This document shows positions 1 through 7,877 of a stretch of DNA of 33,840 nucleotides, piece by piece (the stretch's first letter is position 1; each line of letters starts with the position of its first letter). The notes under the pieces were generated by a model. The model was not told the DNA's origin, did no database searches, and saw only the letters and a program-made list of their open reading frames with translations. Position numbers and translations under genes: made by a program. Source of the stretch: a virus; IMG/VR virus record IMGVR_UViG_3300030107_007216, positions 1 through 33,840 of that record, one strand, 5' to 3'.

Positions 1-90
1 CTCAAAGTCGAATTGGGTAAGGAGAGCCCAGACGCATGGCGTCGAATACGTGAGAATCTTATAGAACAACACGAGGTAGATTTTGAATGA
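1..90 (+). CDS. C-terminal end of an unidentified upstream protein (partial)
   Basis: Frame 1 is open from the first base to a TGA at 88-90 and gives the last 29 residues of a protein that starts outside the window. The tail is charged and ends in EVDFE. Its stop overlaps the next start as ATGA, the coupling pattern used throughout this window, which supports it being a real gene end. Too little is present to assign a function. Confidence 0.6.
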   Translation, partial: LKVELGKESPDAWRRIRENLIEQHEVDFE

Positions 91-533
91 AGCCCAACCC
101 CCGGTACTCATACATGCCCATCAGTGATTTGATGGGTTATGGGCACCCTTCGTCTACTCTTTTACACAAGAAGGACCAAGTTCTGAAAGATGATTTTCCA
201 TTATTTATTGATGGGGTGACTCACATTGTCACCAAGTGGGCCGAACAAGTAAGCACTGTCACTGGGGCTCCTACTATCGACATTATAGAAACAAACATTG
301 AGCCATTCTATTTGTTGAGTGATGTGTATGATGAACTTCTTGTTCAAGACGATGAGAATGTTTTTGATTTGCGCAAAAAGGCACTGATGTATTTATCTCA
401 ATGTAAGTGTGTTTTAGATAAATTAGAAATGTCTTACAAGCGCCCTCAAATGCTCAAACAGTTTTACATTACTTTGGGTGAGCGTCTCAAAAAATCTGTA
501 ATTGCACTAATGGAGGACGATGAATGCCTCTGA
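87..533 (+). CDS. Hypothetical protein, 148 aa, mostly helical
   Basis: The ATG overlaps the preceding TGA as ATGA. The product is a soluble, mildly acidic protein without signal peptide or membrane segment. Residues from about 65 to the end look continuously helical, with many Leu, Lys and Glu residues and a conspicuous Cys pair (CKC) near residue 108. I do not recognise the family. It sits two genes upstream of two long unknown proteins and four genes upstream of the large terminase, so a packaging or head-associated role is possible (a small terminase subunit often lies in this position), but no helix-turn-helix is evident and this is only positional inference. Confidence 0.75.
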   Translation: MKPNPRYSYMPISDLMGYGHPSSTLLHKKDQVLKDDFPLFIDGVTHIVTKWAEQVSTVTGAPTIDIIETNIEPFYLLSDVYDELLVQDDENVFDLRKKALMYLSQCKCVLDKLEMSYKRPQMLKQFYITLGERLKKSVIALMEDDECL

Positions 534-2443
534 ACATGGGACGTGGTACAGATACGAGGATATACAATCCTCATAGTGAATCATCGTATATGTTCCGTGA
601 TAATGATGAAGACCAAGAAAGATATGGTCGAGGGGATTCAGAGTTCCATGAAGAAAAGGACAATGAGAAAAAGACACGTCGCCAATTACAAAACGAAAGG
701 CTGGATAAGATACGTCCATTTTCACTCACAGACTTAGACATGAGTATGGCACAAGAGGAAGAAACCAGTGATACTGGGGAAGAACCTGATGAGCCGGAAT
801 TTGATGCTCGACCCTCTGGGAACATCAATGACGATACTGCGGGTTCCCGTGGCCATATGTTAGACGTGGCTGTGGGGGCACGAACAGGAACAGGCTCTGC
901 TATGGGTGGTATTCCTACAGGTCCACCGGGTCCTGTTGGTAATTTTGGTATGATTCGTCGCTCTGATGCAGAAGAGGCTGCTTGGTCTGAGTTATTGAAA
1001 ATGACAGAGGAAGAACAACAATTTTACTATACTCCTGAGAAGATAAAAACAAGAACACAGCGTAGCCGGAACCGTTCACCTTTCAGAAGAGACCGCCTTC
1101 CTGTCGCCTTAGATGATGCAATAGATGTGCATCACGCACAGGTTCAAGATAGATATGAAGAACTCAAATTCCCTGAACATTTACGTCAGGCACATCACTC
1201 ATATCCTCCACTCAAAGAAGCGAGATTACGTGTCCCTTCAGAATCATTACATCTTTTGCCTTATGAGGCAGGGGAAAGAAACAAGATTGCTGATTTAGGG
1301 CCTCTTGCTAGAGATTTAGATATGAATCCACGTGAAATATATAACATACAAGATGCGTTTCCTCATTTAATTCCTACTGAATTTAGAGAAGATGAACCAC
1401 CATCACCTTCTGATAAAGAAGATGTCATTGAAGAAATGGGCGGTATGATGTTTGTTAATGGGCAGATGATGAGCCCAGAGGAGTTTGCCCAATATCAAGC
1501 ACAAAAAGGAGACATAAAGGGCGACCCCTTAGAAATGGCTTGGTCTGAGTTGCTTAAATCAAAGAAAAGTAAACACGATGATGTACAAAGGGGAGGAATT
1601 GGTACATCTGGTACTCGTCAAGAGCGTCGTAAAGAACATCGTAAGAAATGGGCGCAAAAGAAATTCAAAACAGGTGGTGGTCGTCGACAAGATTTGCAAA
1701 CTATACGGAGGCATAAAAGAAGACAGAGAATGTTAACTCCTCGGCATAAGGCTGGTAGTGGGCAAAAGGGTGGTTTGTTAGAATCGGGTTTAGCGGCTCA
1801 TATGGCCCATCTTGGTGTAAAAAGTAAACAGCCAAAAAGATACGAGGATGTGCGTGGCTACTCACAACAAATGGGCCAACAAGCAGGCCGTCGTCGTCGA
1901 GGAGATATTGCACTCCCTTATAGTGAACATGCAATGACAGGAGAGGTGACACAGAACCCCGGCCCTACGGGTTCAGGGCGTTTACAGCGCTTACCCGGTG
2001 AGAGTCGAGGTATGCCACATGTGCGCCGCCCTCGTCTGCGACGAGTGACAGGGTTTACTCCTCACACAGCATCTACTGCTCCCACTGCTCCCCGCCTTCC
2101 TGCTGCTGCTTCAATGGGACTACCGTCCGCCAGTTCAATAGCAATGTCTGAACCAAGTGAAATAGAGCAGATACGCAGTGATATACTCAAGGCTCGTAAA
2201 ATAACAGATTACGCCCATTTCGCATGGATGCGTAATATGCTTAGAGAAATTAAAGATAAGTTGGATAAGGTCAAGAAAACTGCTACGAAAGATACCTCTG
2301 GTGGGGGAGACGATAAACCACAACATGCATCAAATCATACACGTCGACAAACAAGTCGACCTAAAGGTGCGACAGAAACAAGCCCAGATGATGACCCACG
2401 ATTTTGGGGTGCTCACCCCGGTGATTTGGTGGGGCAGCACTGA
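524..2443 (+). CDS. Hypothetical 639-aa protein, low complexity, with two AWSELLK motifs
   Basis: The start at 524 overlaps the previous gene by 10 bases. A GGAGG at 512-516 lies 7 bases upstream, which favours it over the ATG at 536. Much of the protein looks disordered: an acidic, Arg-containing N-terminus (about 25-95), a Gly/Pro-rich part (about 118-142), a strongly basic Arg/Lys stretch (about 346-405) and a Thr/Pro/Ala-rich segment near 500-535. A helical, coiled-coil-like segment follows at about 540-590. The heptapeptide AWSELLK occurs twice, at 153-159 and 339-345. The basic stretch suggests nucleic acid or capsid-interior contact. No enzyme motif is visible. Position before terL and the lack of folded-domain signatures suggest a virion-internal or packaging accessory protein, an inference only. 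Confidence 0.8.
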   Translation: MPLNMGRGTDTRIYNPHSESSYMFRDNDEDQERYGRGDSEFHEEKDNEKKTRRQLQNERLDKIRPFSLTDLDMSMAQEEETSDTGEEPDEPEFDARPSGNINDDTAGSRGHMLDVAVGARTGTGSAMGGIPTGPPGPVGNFGMIRRSDAEEAAWSELLKMTEEEQQFYYTPEKIKTRTQRSRNRSPFRRDRLPVALDDAIDVHHAQVQDRYEELKFPEHLRQAHHSYPPLKEARLRVPSESLHLLPYEAGERNKIADLGPLARDLDMNPREIYNIQDAFPHLIPTEFREDEPPSPSDKEDVIEEMGGMMFVNGQMMSPEEFAQYQAQKGDIKGDPLEMAWSELLKSKKSKHDDVQRGGIGTSGTRQERRKEHRKKWAQKKFKTGGGRRQDLQTIRRHKRRQRMLTPRHKAGSGQKGGLLESGLAAHMAHLGVKSKQPKRYEDVRGYSQQMGQQAGRRRRGDIALPYSEHAMTGEVTQNPGPTGSGRLQRLPGESRGMPHVRRPRLRRVTGFTPHTASTAPTAPRLPAAASMGLPSASSIAMSEPSEIEQIRSDILKARKITDYAHFAWMRNMLREIKDKLDKVKKTATKDTSGGGDDKPQHASNHTRRQTSRPKGATETSPDDDPRFWGAHPGDLVGQH

Positions 2444-4233
2444 TGTTGTTGACTCGTTTTATCCCTAAGTCGCCCGAAGATGAGATTCTCAAGGGTATGG
2501 GGGTTGTCCGTTATATTGATGGTGACCTTCATTCAATGATACATCCACCAGAGGAGTCGATTAATCCTGAAGGAGAAGACCACCCTGCTTTTCATCATGA
2601 TGGGCAAGGAAATTTACTACCTGCAGAGACAGGTGCTCATCCCATTGATGGTGTCATCAAAATGCTCGATAGTCGTTTAGAAGAATATCGAGCAGCATTG
2701 TCAGAAAGAGCACAACAGGGTGATGAGACTGCTGCTCGTTTGTTACAGGAGTTACAGGGTTGGACTGGTGGCGCTCTTGTAGATGAAGCCATTCGATTAC
2801 ATAATCAAAAACACCCTAACCAACCGTTACCCCCAAAAGACTCCCCCGAATACAGAAAAAACACTATCGACATTTATCCTGATAGAGACAAAAAGGGCAA
2901 TGTTTTCTTGAATGATGGAAACACATTGGTTAACTATTGGTCAAACAAGGGCATTCCCTCTGGTAAAGACCCCGGATATGGATATGAATCTGGGGCAATA
3001 CATTTTGGTTCTGAATTACATGATATATTGAATAATTCAGCCTTTATGCAAGCAGTCCGCTATTTGGCACAAACTGGTACACCCATCAGTGGTATGAACG
3101 ACCGCACCCCTCCTGAGATGTTGACTTCTCAAGCACATCTTCAGCAAGATATGGGGCGCAATTACATTAACCCACATCTACTATCTTCTCATCCCGGCCA
3201 TGAGATACATCGCTTTCCAACACGTAAAAGTGGTAAATTGGATATGAGTGAAATGGCAGGAAGGTTTGGGTTTGAGGACCAAATGCATCACCCAGAAGGA
3301 CTACATGCGTCACAAATCATGCATCACCTCCCCTACGAGTTTTTCAGTAAAGATGGGCGAGCCATGAATACTGAGAGTATTGCTAAAGAGATATCTGGGA
3401 TTATGCAACATCCTGATGTTTTGAATCATTTTTCACAAGTAGAACTCCCCAGTGGTGCTACATTGGCAGACTACAACACTCCTGAAGGGATTTCTGCTTT
3501 AGCAGAATACATATCTCGCAAACCTGCGACAAAATTGTTGTTTGGTGGTAGGGCATATACACAAGGTGAAACTGGTTCAAAAAAGGGCAGTCAAGTTTAC
3601 AATATGGTGAAACGCATAGTGGGTTCATTAGATGAACAAGGGTTGCAAAATTTTCACGCCCATAAACAAAGCATGGGCCAATCTGCTTCCCATCGTGGTG
3701 TAACAAGTGATATTGCTGCTTTGGCTAATGTGTTCGGCCCACATGCTGATAGTGGAGACCGTGCACATTTCCATGCAAATACAGATAATCACGAAGAAGA
3801 AAAAGATGCACGATTTTTGATTGAGCATTTAGCAAGAGGGCATATGATTGCTAATGGTTTAGACCATCACACTCCACGGCCAGAACAACCGACTGGGGTA
3901 CCTCATTATGAGCCAACACGAGGGGTTCCTTACGAACAACTTGTGGGGTCACATAATCGCAATCTCGCACAACAGGGAGTATATGGTCACACTCCACCTG
4001 CTCCAGCCCCCGAACCTGTACCAAAAGAGCCTTCTGCTCAATTAGATTTAGGAGCACTTTACGCACAGGCCGATGATAGAGAAAAAGAATTGGCTCGTCG
4101 TTGGGCCACAGGAGAGCCAACTCCTGATGGTACATTGACCCCTTGGATGAAGACTACTTCTGCTGGTTGGGATAGTGCAAAGGCACTTGCTCGTTCAGAT
4201 GAATTGCGTAAATTTTGGAAGTGTGTGCGATGA
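2443..4233 (+). CDS. Hypothetical 596-aa His-rich protein
   Basis: The ATG shares its A with the preceding TGA. The product is soluble, with no signal peptide or membrane segment, and unusually rich in His, Gly, Asn and Met. Around residues 60-110 there is a helical Ala/Glu/Arg-rich section. The rest has many short loops and clusters such as MHHP, MHHL and DNHEEEKDARFL. The last hundred residues begin with a Pro-rich linker (PAPAPEPVPKEP) followed by a charged helix. The His-rich, Gly-rich style resembles the giant protein at 10785-16193, so both may be virion components of the same kind, but I cannot align them confidently. Function unknown. Confidence 0.8.
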   Translation: MLLTRFIPKSPEDEILKGMGVVRYIDGDLHSMIHPPEESINPEGEDHPAFHHDGQGNLLPAETGAHPIDGVIKMLDSRLEEYRAALSERAQQGDETAARLLQELQGWTGGALVDEAIRLHNQKHPNQPLPPKDSPEYRKNTIDIYPDRDKKGNVFLNDGNTLVNYWSNKGIPSGKDPGYGYESGAIHFGSELHDILNNSAFMQAVRYLAQTGTPISGMNDRTPPEMLTSQAHLQQDMGRNYINPHLLSSHPGHEIHRFPTRKSGKLDMSEMAGRFGFEDQMHHPEGLHASQIMHHLPYEFFSKDGRAMNTESIAKEISGIMQHPDVLNHFSQVELPSGATLADYNTPEGISALAEYISRKPATKLLFGGRAYTQGETGSKKGSQVYNMVKRIVGSLDEQGLQNFHAHKQSMGQSASHRGVTSDIAALANVFGPHADSGDRAHFHANTDNHEEEKDARFLIEHLARGHMIANGLDHHTPRPEQPTGVPHYEPTRGVPYEQLVGSHNRNLAQQGVYGHTPPAPAPEPVPKEPSAQLDLGALYAQADDREKELARRWATGEPTPDGTLTPWMKTTSAGWDSAKALARSDELRKFWKCVR

Positions 4234-5078
4234 GTGAGCCAATGGATTATGCATGGGGCATGCTCAAGCAACAAGATGGTCTCAAGCAACAAGATGGTCC
4301 GTTAATGGCAGTGGGTGGTCAAGGGCAAGGGGGTTTTACAACACCTCAAGTGTTGGTGTCAACGTCAGGAAGAAATGGTGGCACTAAAGGTATGGGTGTA
4401 AGAGACCAACTTCGATATGTACTTGGTCGCAAAGAAGGTAAAGAGGCAATGAGTCAATTTGGTGACAGGCGATTTGAAGAAGGGGAAAGAGGGCAGAAGG
4501 TAATCCCAGAAGTTAAAGAACCAAGTCGTGGGCGAGTGGCTGCTGGTTTAGCGGCTCGTGGTTTAAATTTGGGCTTACGTGGCGCTGCTGCTTTTGAGGG
4601 ATTTGAACAAGGAGTGCATAGTGGAGGTAGTCTTGGTCAAGCACTCACTGGTGCTTATTATGGTGGGGTGGCTGGTGGTATTCCTCAACTTGAACAATGG
4701 GCTGACCCTACACGTCGTTATGGTCAATATAAGCAACAGCAGGGGGAACAGCAAGCGGCACAAAATAAGGTCGATTCAGCAGCACTTGAGGACCCAGATG
4801 CAAATAACCAAGAAAAAGAAGAGGAATTGAGCCCTTTACCACCACCACCGGCGTCGGAATCACCAATTCAGGTGGTCACAGATGTAAACTCACAGAAAAT
4901 AGCAGAAGAAGCGCAGCGGCAAGAACAATTACGGCTACAGCGAGAGCAGCAAGCGCAGCAGCAGCAGTGGCAGCAGCAGGCAGGGCAGCAGCAGGCAGGG
5001 CAGCAGCAGAGTTTCTTACAACCAGTAGGTCCTCCGAATATGCCCCCACTACCACCGGGACAACAGCAAGGATACTAA
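4230..5078 (+). CDS. Hypothetical 282-aa protein with glycine-rich core and Gln-rich tail
   Basis: I choose ATG 4230, which overlaps the preceding TGA as ATGA and has GGAAG eight bases upstream, over a TTG at 4215 that would lengthen it by five residues. The N-terminus carries DYAWGMLK, resembling the AWSELLK motif of the gene at 524, followed by a duplicated LKQQDG. Residues about 95-160 are rich in Gly and Ala (a glycine-zipper-like stretch, possibly able to associate with membrane or pack tightly). The C-terminal third is low complexity: acidic, Pro-rich, then long Gln runs ending in PPLPPGQQQGY. It lies directly before the large terminase. Function unknown; an ejected or internal head protein would fit the composition. 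Confidence 0.75.
   Translation: MSEPMDYAWGMLKQQDGLKQQDGPLMAVGGQGQGGFTTPQVLVSTSGRNGGTKGMGVRDQLRYVLGRKEGKEAMSQFGDRRFEEGERGQKVIPEVKEPSRGRVAAGLAARGLNLGLRGAAAFEGFEQGVHSGGSLGQALTGAYYGGVAGGIPQLEQWADPTRRYGQYKQQQGEQQAAQNKVDSAALEDPDANNQEKEEELSPLPPPPASESPIQVVTDVNSQKIAEEAQRQEQLRLQREQQAQQQQWQQQAGQQQAGQQQSFLQPVGPPNMPPLPPGQQQGY
4263..4298 (+). repeat. Perfect tandem duplication, 2 x 18 bp
   Basis: The unit CTCAAGCAACAAGATGGT occurs twice head to tail with no mismatch and encodes LKQQDG twice near the N-terminus of the 282-aa protein. Identity at every third position indicates a recent duplication. Confidence 0.95.
4943..5009 (+). repeat. CAG-rich in-frame tandem repeat (poly-Gln)
   Basis: An imperfect run of GCAGCAG units, including a 15-bp period that encodes repeated AGQQQ, makes the Gln-rich tail of the protein ending at 5078. 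It is a coding microsatellite prone to length change, not a CRISPR array, because it has no spacers. Confidence 0.9.
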
Positions 5079-5089
5079 GGAGATAATCA

Positions 5090-6544
5090 ATGACTGAAGC
5101 AGTCGATATGCAACAAATGGTCCTTGAAGTGGACCGTGAGATGTGTGCAAAATCGTTTCATTACTTCTTTACTGATGTTTTGGGGTTTCATTACAGCCAT
5201 CATCACAATGAGTGGGTTGAATCCCTTCAACAAAACAAATACTACGTTGTGAAAGCATCTCGTGACCACGGTAAATCAACGCTTTTTATGTCGTATGCGC
5301 TTTGGTTAGCGGCTTTTACTCCTAAAACTCACATCATGGTTTTCTCTCACTCTTTGGAGCAGACATTGGAGCACATGAGATTCATTCGCTCACAAATTGT
5401 TACTCACCCAGTTCTACAACATCTCAAACCAGAAGGACGCCCATGGGCTAAGTCATATCTGGATTTCACTAACAAAAGTCGTATTATGGGTAAGTCGGTT
5501 GGTGGAGCAACTCGTGGTTTCCACCCTGACGTGGTTGTGTGTGACGATATTTTATGGGGCAGTACCGCAAGTGAATTGGCACGTACTGCTGATTGGTTTT
5601 ACTCAGTTCTTCTCCCTGTTCTGCACCACACAGGACGCCTGATGATGGTGGGGACTCCTTTCAGTTACAATGACTTGTATGCTGAATTAGAGCGCAAAGA
5701 TGCGTTCAAGGTACAGACATATCCTGCTATCAATGAAGATGGTGAGGCTCTTTGGCCTGAGCGTTGGGACTTAGATGCTCTAGACCAGCGACGTATGTCA
5801 ATGCCTGCCATTCAGTTTGCACGTGAGTATCTGTGTGAACCTATTCACGATGTTGCCAGTATGTTCCCGATGGACATACTTGAGGCGGCAAGGGACCCTG
5901 AATTAAGCCTATTACAGAGGGCAGAAACTAATGATGATGGCACTCCTTTTGGACAACACTTCATTGGTTGGGACCCTGCTATTGCTTCAGATAAGAATGC
6001 TGACTATACTGCTATGATTGTCATGAGAATGCCTGATGATGAAGTGAAACAAATCATTCATGCTGTACATGAAAAAGGATTGAATTCTCAGGCACAACGT
6101 CGTATGATGATGCTACTCAACAATCGTTTTCATGCGGATTTGATTGAATTAGAAGGTAACAACTTTCAGCGTATGTTTGCAATGGAAATGAGAGACACTG
6201 ATATTCCAATCCGTACATTCATGACAACACGGCAAAAGAAAGAGAGTCTATTCATGAGCCTCCTTCTTGCGTTTGAGCAAGGTAAAATCCGAACTCCATA
6301 TGCAGATGAAGAGAGTAAGAGATTTACGCACAAATTAGAAACTGAACTCAATCGTTTCGGAATGACAAAGTGGGGCCGACTTGAGAGTGTGGGTACTCAC
6401 GATGACCTTGCAATGGGTTTGGCTTTGGCGAATTGGGCAACAAAGGAGTTCAAAGGAAGCGTTGTAATGCTTGATGATTATTTACCGGGTTTCGATGATT
6501 GGGTTATGGGCACTCCCAAAAAGCCGTCTTGGTTTGGTGTTTGA
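5090..6544 (+). CDS. terL: Terminase large subunit (TerL)
   Basis: This is the ATP-driven DNA packaging motor and headful or site-specific nuclease, docking on the portal. ATPase motifs are in order: a variant Walker A, ASRDHGKS at residues 56-63; a hydrophobic strand plus acidic Walker B, DVVVCDD at 147-153; and the coupling motif GTP at 188-190. The RNase H-like nuclease part follows: GWDPA with Asp295, an acidic cluster IELEGN at 352-357, and HDD with Asp438/Asp439. At 484 aa the length is normal for the family. The start is fixed by AAGGAG at 5077-5082, seven bases upstream. The preceding gene ends at 5078. No intein or intron interrupts it. The next gene carries a LAGLIDADG-like motif, and the portal follows that. 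Confidence 0.95.
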   Translation: MTEAVDMQQMVLEVDREMCAKSFHYFFTDVLGFHYSHHHNEWVESLQQNKYYVVKASRDHGKSTLFMSYALWLAAFTPKTHIMVFSHSLEQTLEHMRFIRSQIVTHPVLQHLKPEGRPWAKSYLDFTNKSRIMGKSVGGATRGFHPDVVVCDDILWGSTASELARTADWFYSVLLPVLHHTGRLMMVGTPFSYNDLYAELERKDAFKVQTYPAINEDGEALWPERWDLDALDQRRMSMPAIQFAREYLCEPIHDVASMFPMDILEAARDPELSLLQRAETNDDGTPFGQHFIGWDPAIASDKNADYTAMIVMRMPDDEVKQIIHAVHEKGLNSQAQRRMMMLLNNRFHADLIELEGNNFQRMFAMEMRDTDIPIRTFMTTRQKKESLFMSLLLAFEQGKIRTPYADEESKRFTHKLETELNRFGMTKWGRLESVGTHDDLAMGLALANWATKEFKGSVVMLDDYLPGFDDWVMGTPKKPSWFGV

Positions 6545-6545
6545 A

Positions 6546-7877
6546 ATGGTATGGGCTTCGTCTTTATTGAATGAATTAGAGGATATTCCTCAATTTGATT
6601 CAATCTCCAAAGAAATGACAGAAATATGTGGAGAGTTGCTCAGGCACCCGGTCTATGCGCAATATCCTGAAGTTGTGACAAAGTCAGTCAAGGAAATGTT
6701 AGGTGGTGAAGAATATGAATCCCCTATTCCATTTGGTCACGATGGTGAGGGCTGGTTTGAATTACATATGGGGCGTTCAGCCAATGAAGTTGTGAGGTCC
6801 TTGCGCAAAGCACGCAGACAACATAAAGACATCAAAGAAGATATTGATATTGTCATACGTAGCGTTCGTAAATTGAAAGAAGAGGAAGTAGAAGCCACTC
6901 TCAAATCAATAGGGTGGGCCTTAGAGCATCAAAGCACAATACGCAATATGGGGCTGAGTGATAAGACTCTCAAAACCTTGAGGCGACGTGGTGTAGAGCA
7001 AAAAGATACACTATTGAGAGCCTGTCAACGCTGGGAGCGAGCAGATGCTTTACTCAAGACATTAGAACAACATGAGGGTGTTTGGGGAGAAGATGAACAA
7101 AAGAAATGGGTTTGGGCAATGGACGAAAGAACCAGTGCCAAGAAGTCATGGTCTAATACACTTAATCCACGTGATATGTTGAACAAAAGTGAGCAAGAAT
7201 GTATGGTTCTTGCAACAGAAGAATTGAGAGAAAAAGGAGCAATGGATGCTGCTACAATCTTGGATAACATACTTGGTAAGTGTTCTGGAAATTTGAAACG
7301 TATGTTGACAGCACGTCGTTTGGGTTTATTGTTCAAAATGTATGGGGATGAATATGGTATCATGAAAGGGGCACGCAGAGGCGAATACATACTTCAAGAG
7401 AGGGGAGAATTAGTACTCAAAGAAGATGAGGCTTGGTCTTATGCGGCAGGGTTCCTTGATGCAGATGGATATATTTCAATCACTGGAAGAGGAGAGCCCA
7501 GAGCGGGTTTCATAGCAACAGGTGACCGGGGCAGAGCCCATTGCGAGGCTCTACACAAAACACTTGGATGTGGAGTTTTACAACTTGACCAGAAAGTGTA
7601 CAAGGACGGACAACGAAGTCAACATCGTTTGCAATTCTATTCCAAAGATGATATGCGTAAACTATTGGCAGGCATACAACCCCATCTTAGACTAAAGGGG
7701 ATGCAAGCCAAAGCAGTACTTGCATTCATTGATGAGAGTGACCCTCTCAAGAAAGAGAATCTCAAGCGCTTGGTCCAATATGAGAATTGGTCGGATAATG
7801 AAACAAAAAGTCAGCAAATGTTGAGTGATTGGGGTGTCAACATTGATACAGTAGCAAAATGGCGGGATGAATTATGA
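6546..7877 (+). CDS. Protein with C-terminal LAGLIDADG-like domain, 443 aa
   Basis: I start at ATG 6546, one base after the terL stop. A start at 6471 would overlap terL by 74 bases with residues that look like a frame shadow. Residues 1-290 are almost entirely helical and charged, with no recognised domain. At 299-312 lies YAAGFLDADGYISI, a good single LAGLIDADG signature, followed by about 100 residues of the expected alpha/beta pattern (a basic GDRGRAHCEAL helix, HRLQFYS strand, DDMRKLL helix, and a lysine-rich helix near the end). One motif per chain implies a homodimeric homing endonuclease or a domesticated DNA-binding relative. It sits between terL and portal, and its stop overlaps the portal start (ATGA), so it looks integrated into the operon rather than a free-standing insertion. 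The activity and the target site are unknown. Confidence 0.75.
   Translation: MVWASSLLNELEDIPQFDSISKEMTEICGELLRHPVYAQYPEVVTKSVKEMLGGEEYESPIPFGHDGEGWFELHMGRSANEVVRSLRKARRQHKDIKEDIDIVIRSVRKLKEEEVEATLKSIGWALEHQSTIRNMGLSDKTLKTLRRRGVEQKDTLLRACQRWERADALLKTLEQHEGVWGEDEQKKWVWAMDERTSAKKSWSNTLNPRDMLNKSEQECMVLATEELREKGAMDAATILDNILGKCSGNLKRMLTARRLGLLFKMYGDEYGIMKGARRGEYILQERGELVLKEDEAWSYAAGFLDADGYISITGRGEPRAGFIATGDRGRAHCEALHKTLGCGVLQLDQKVYKDGQRSQHRLQFYSKDDMRKLLAGIQPHLRLKGMQAKAVLAFIDESDPLKKENLKRLVQYENWSDNETKSQQMLSDWGVNIDTVAKWRDEL

Noticed and set aside
4943-5009. CRISPR array
   Set aside because: It is a coding CAG/Gln repeat without spacers.
6471-6545. Longer start for the LAGLIDADG-like protein inside terL
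   Set aside because: The extra 25 residues only retranslate the terL end; ATG 6546, one base after the terL stop, fits the spacing used elsewhere.
6546-7877. LAGLIDADG motif as part of an intein or group I intron in terL or portal
   Set aside because: Both terL and portal are contiguous and complete, and the motif sits in a separate gene with its own start and stop.
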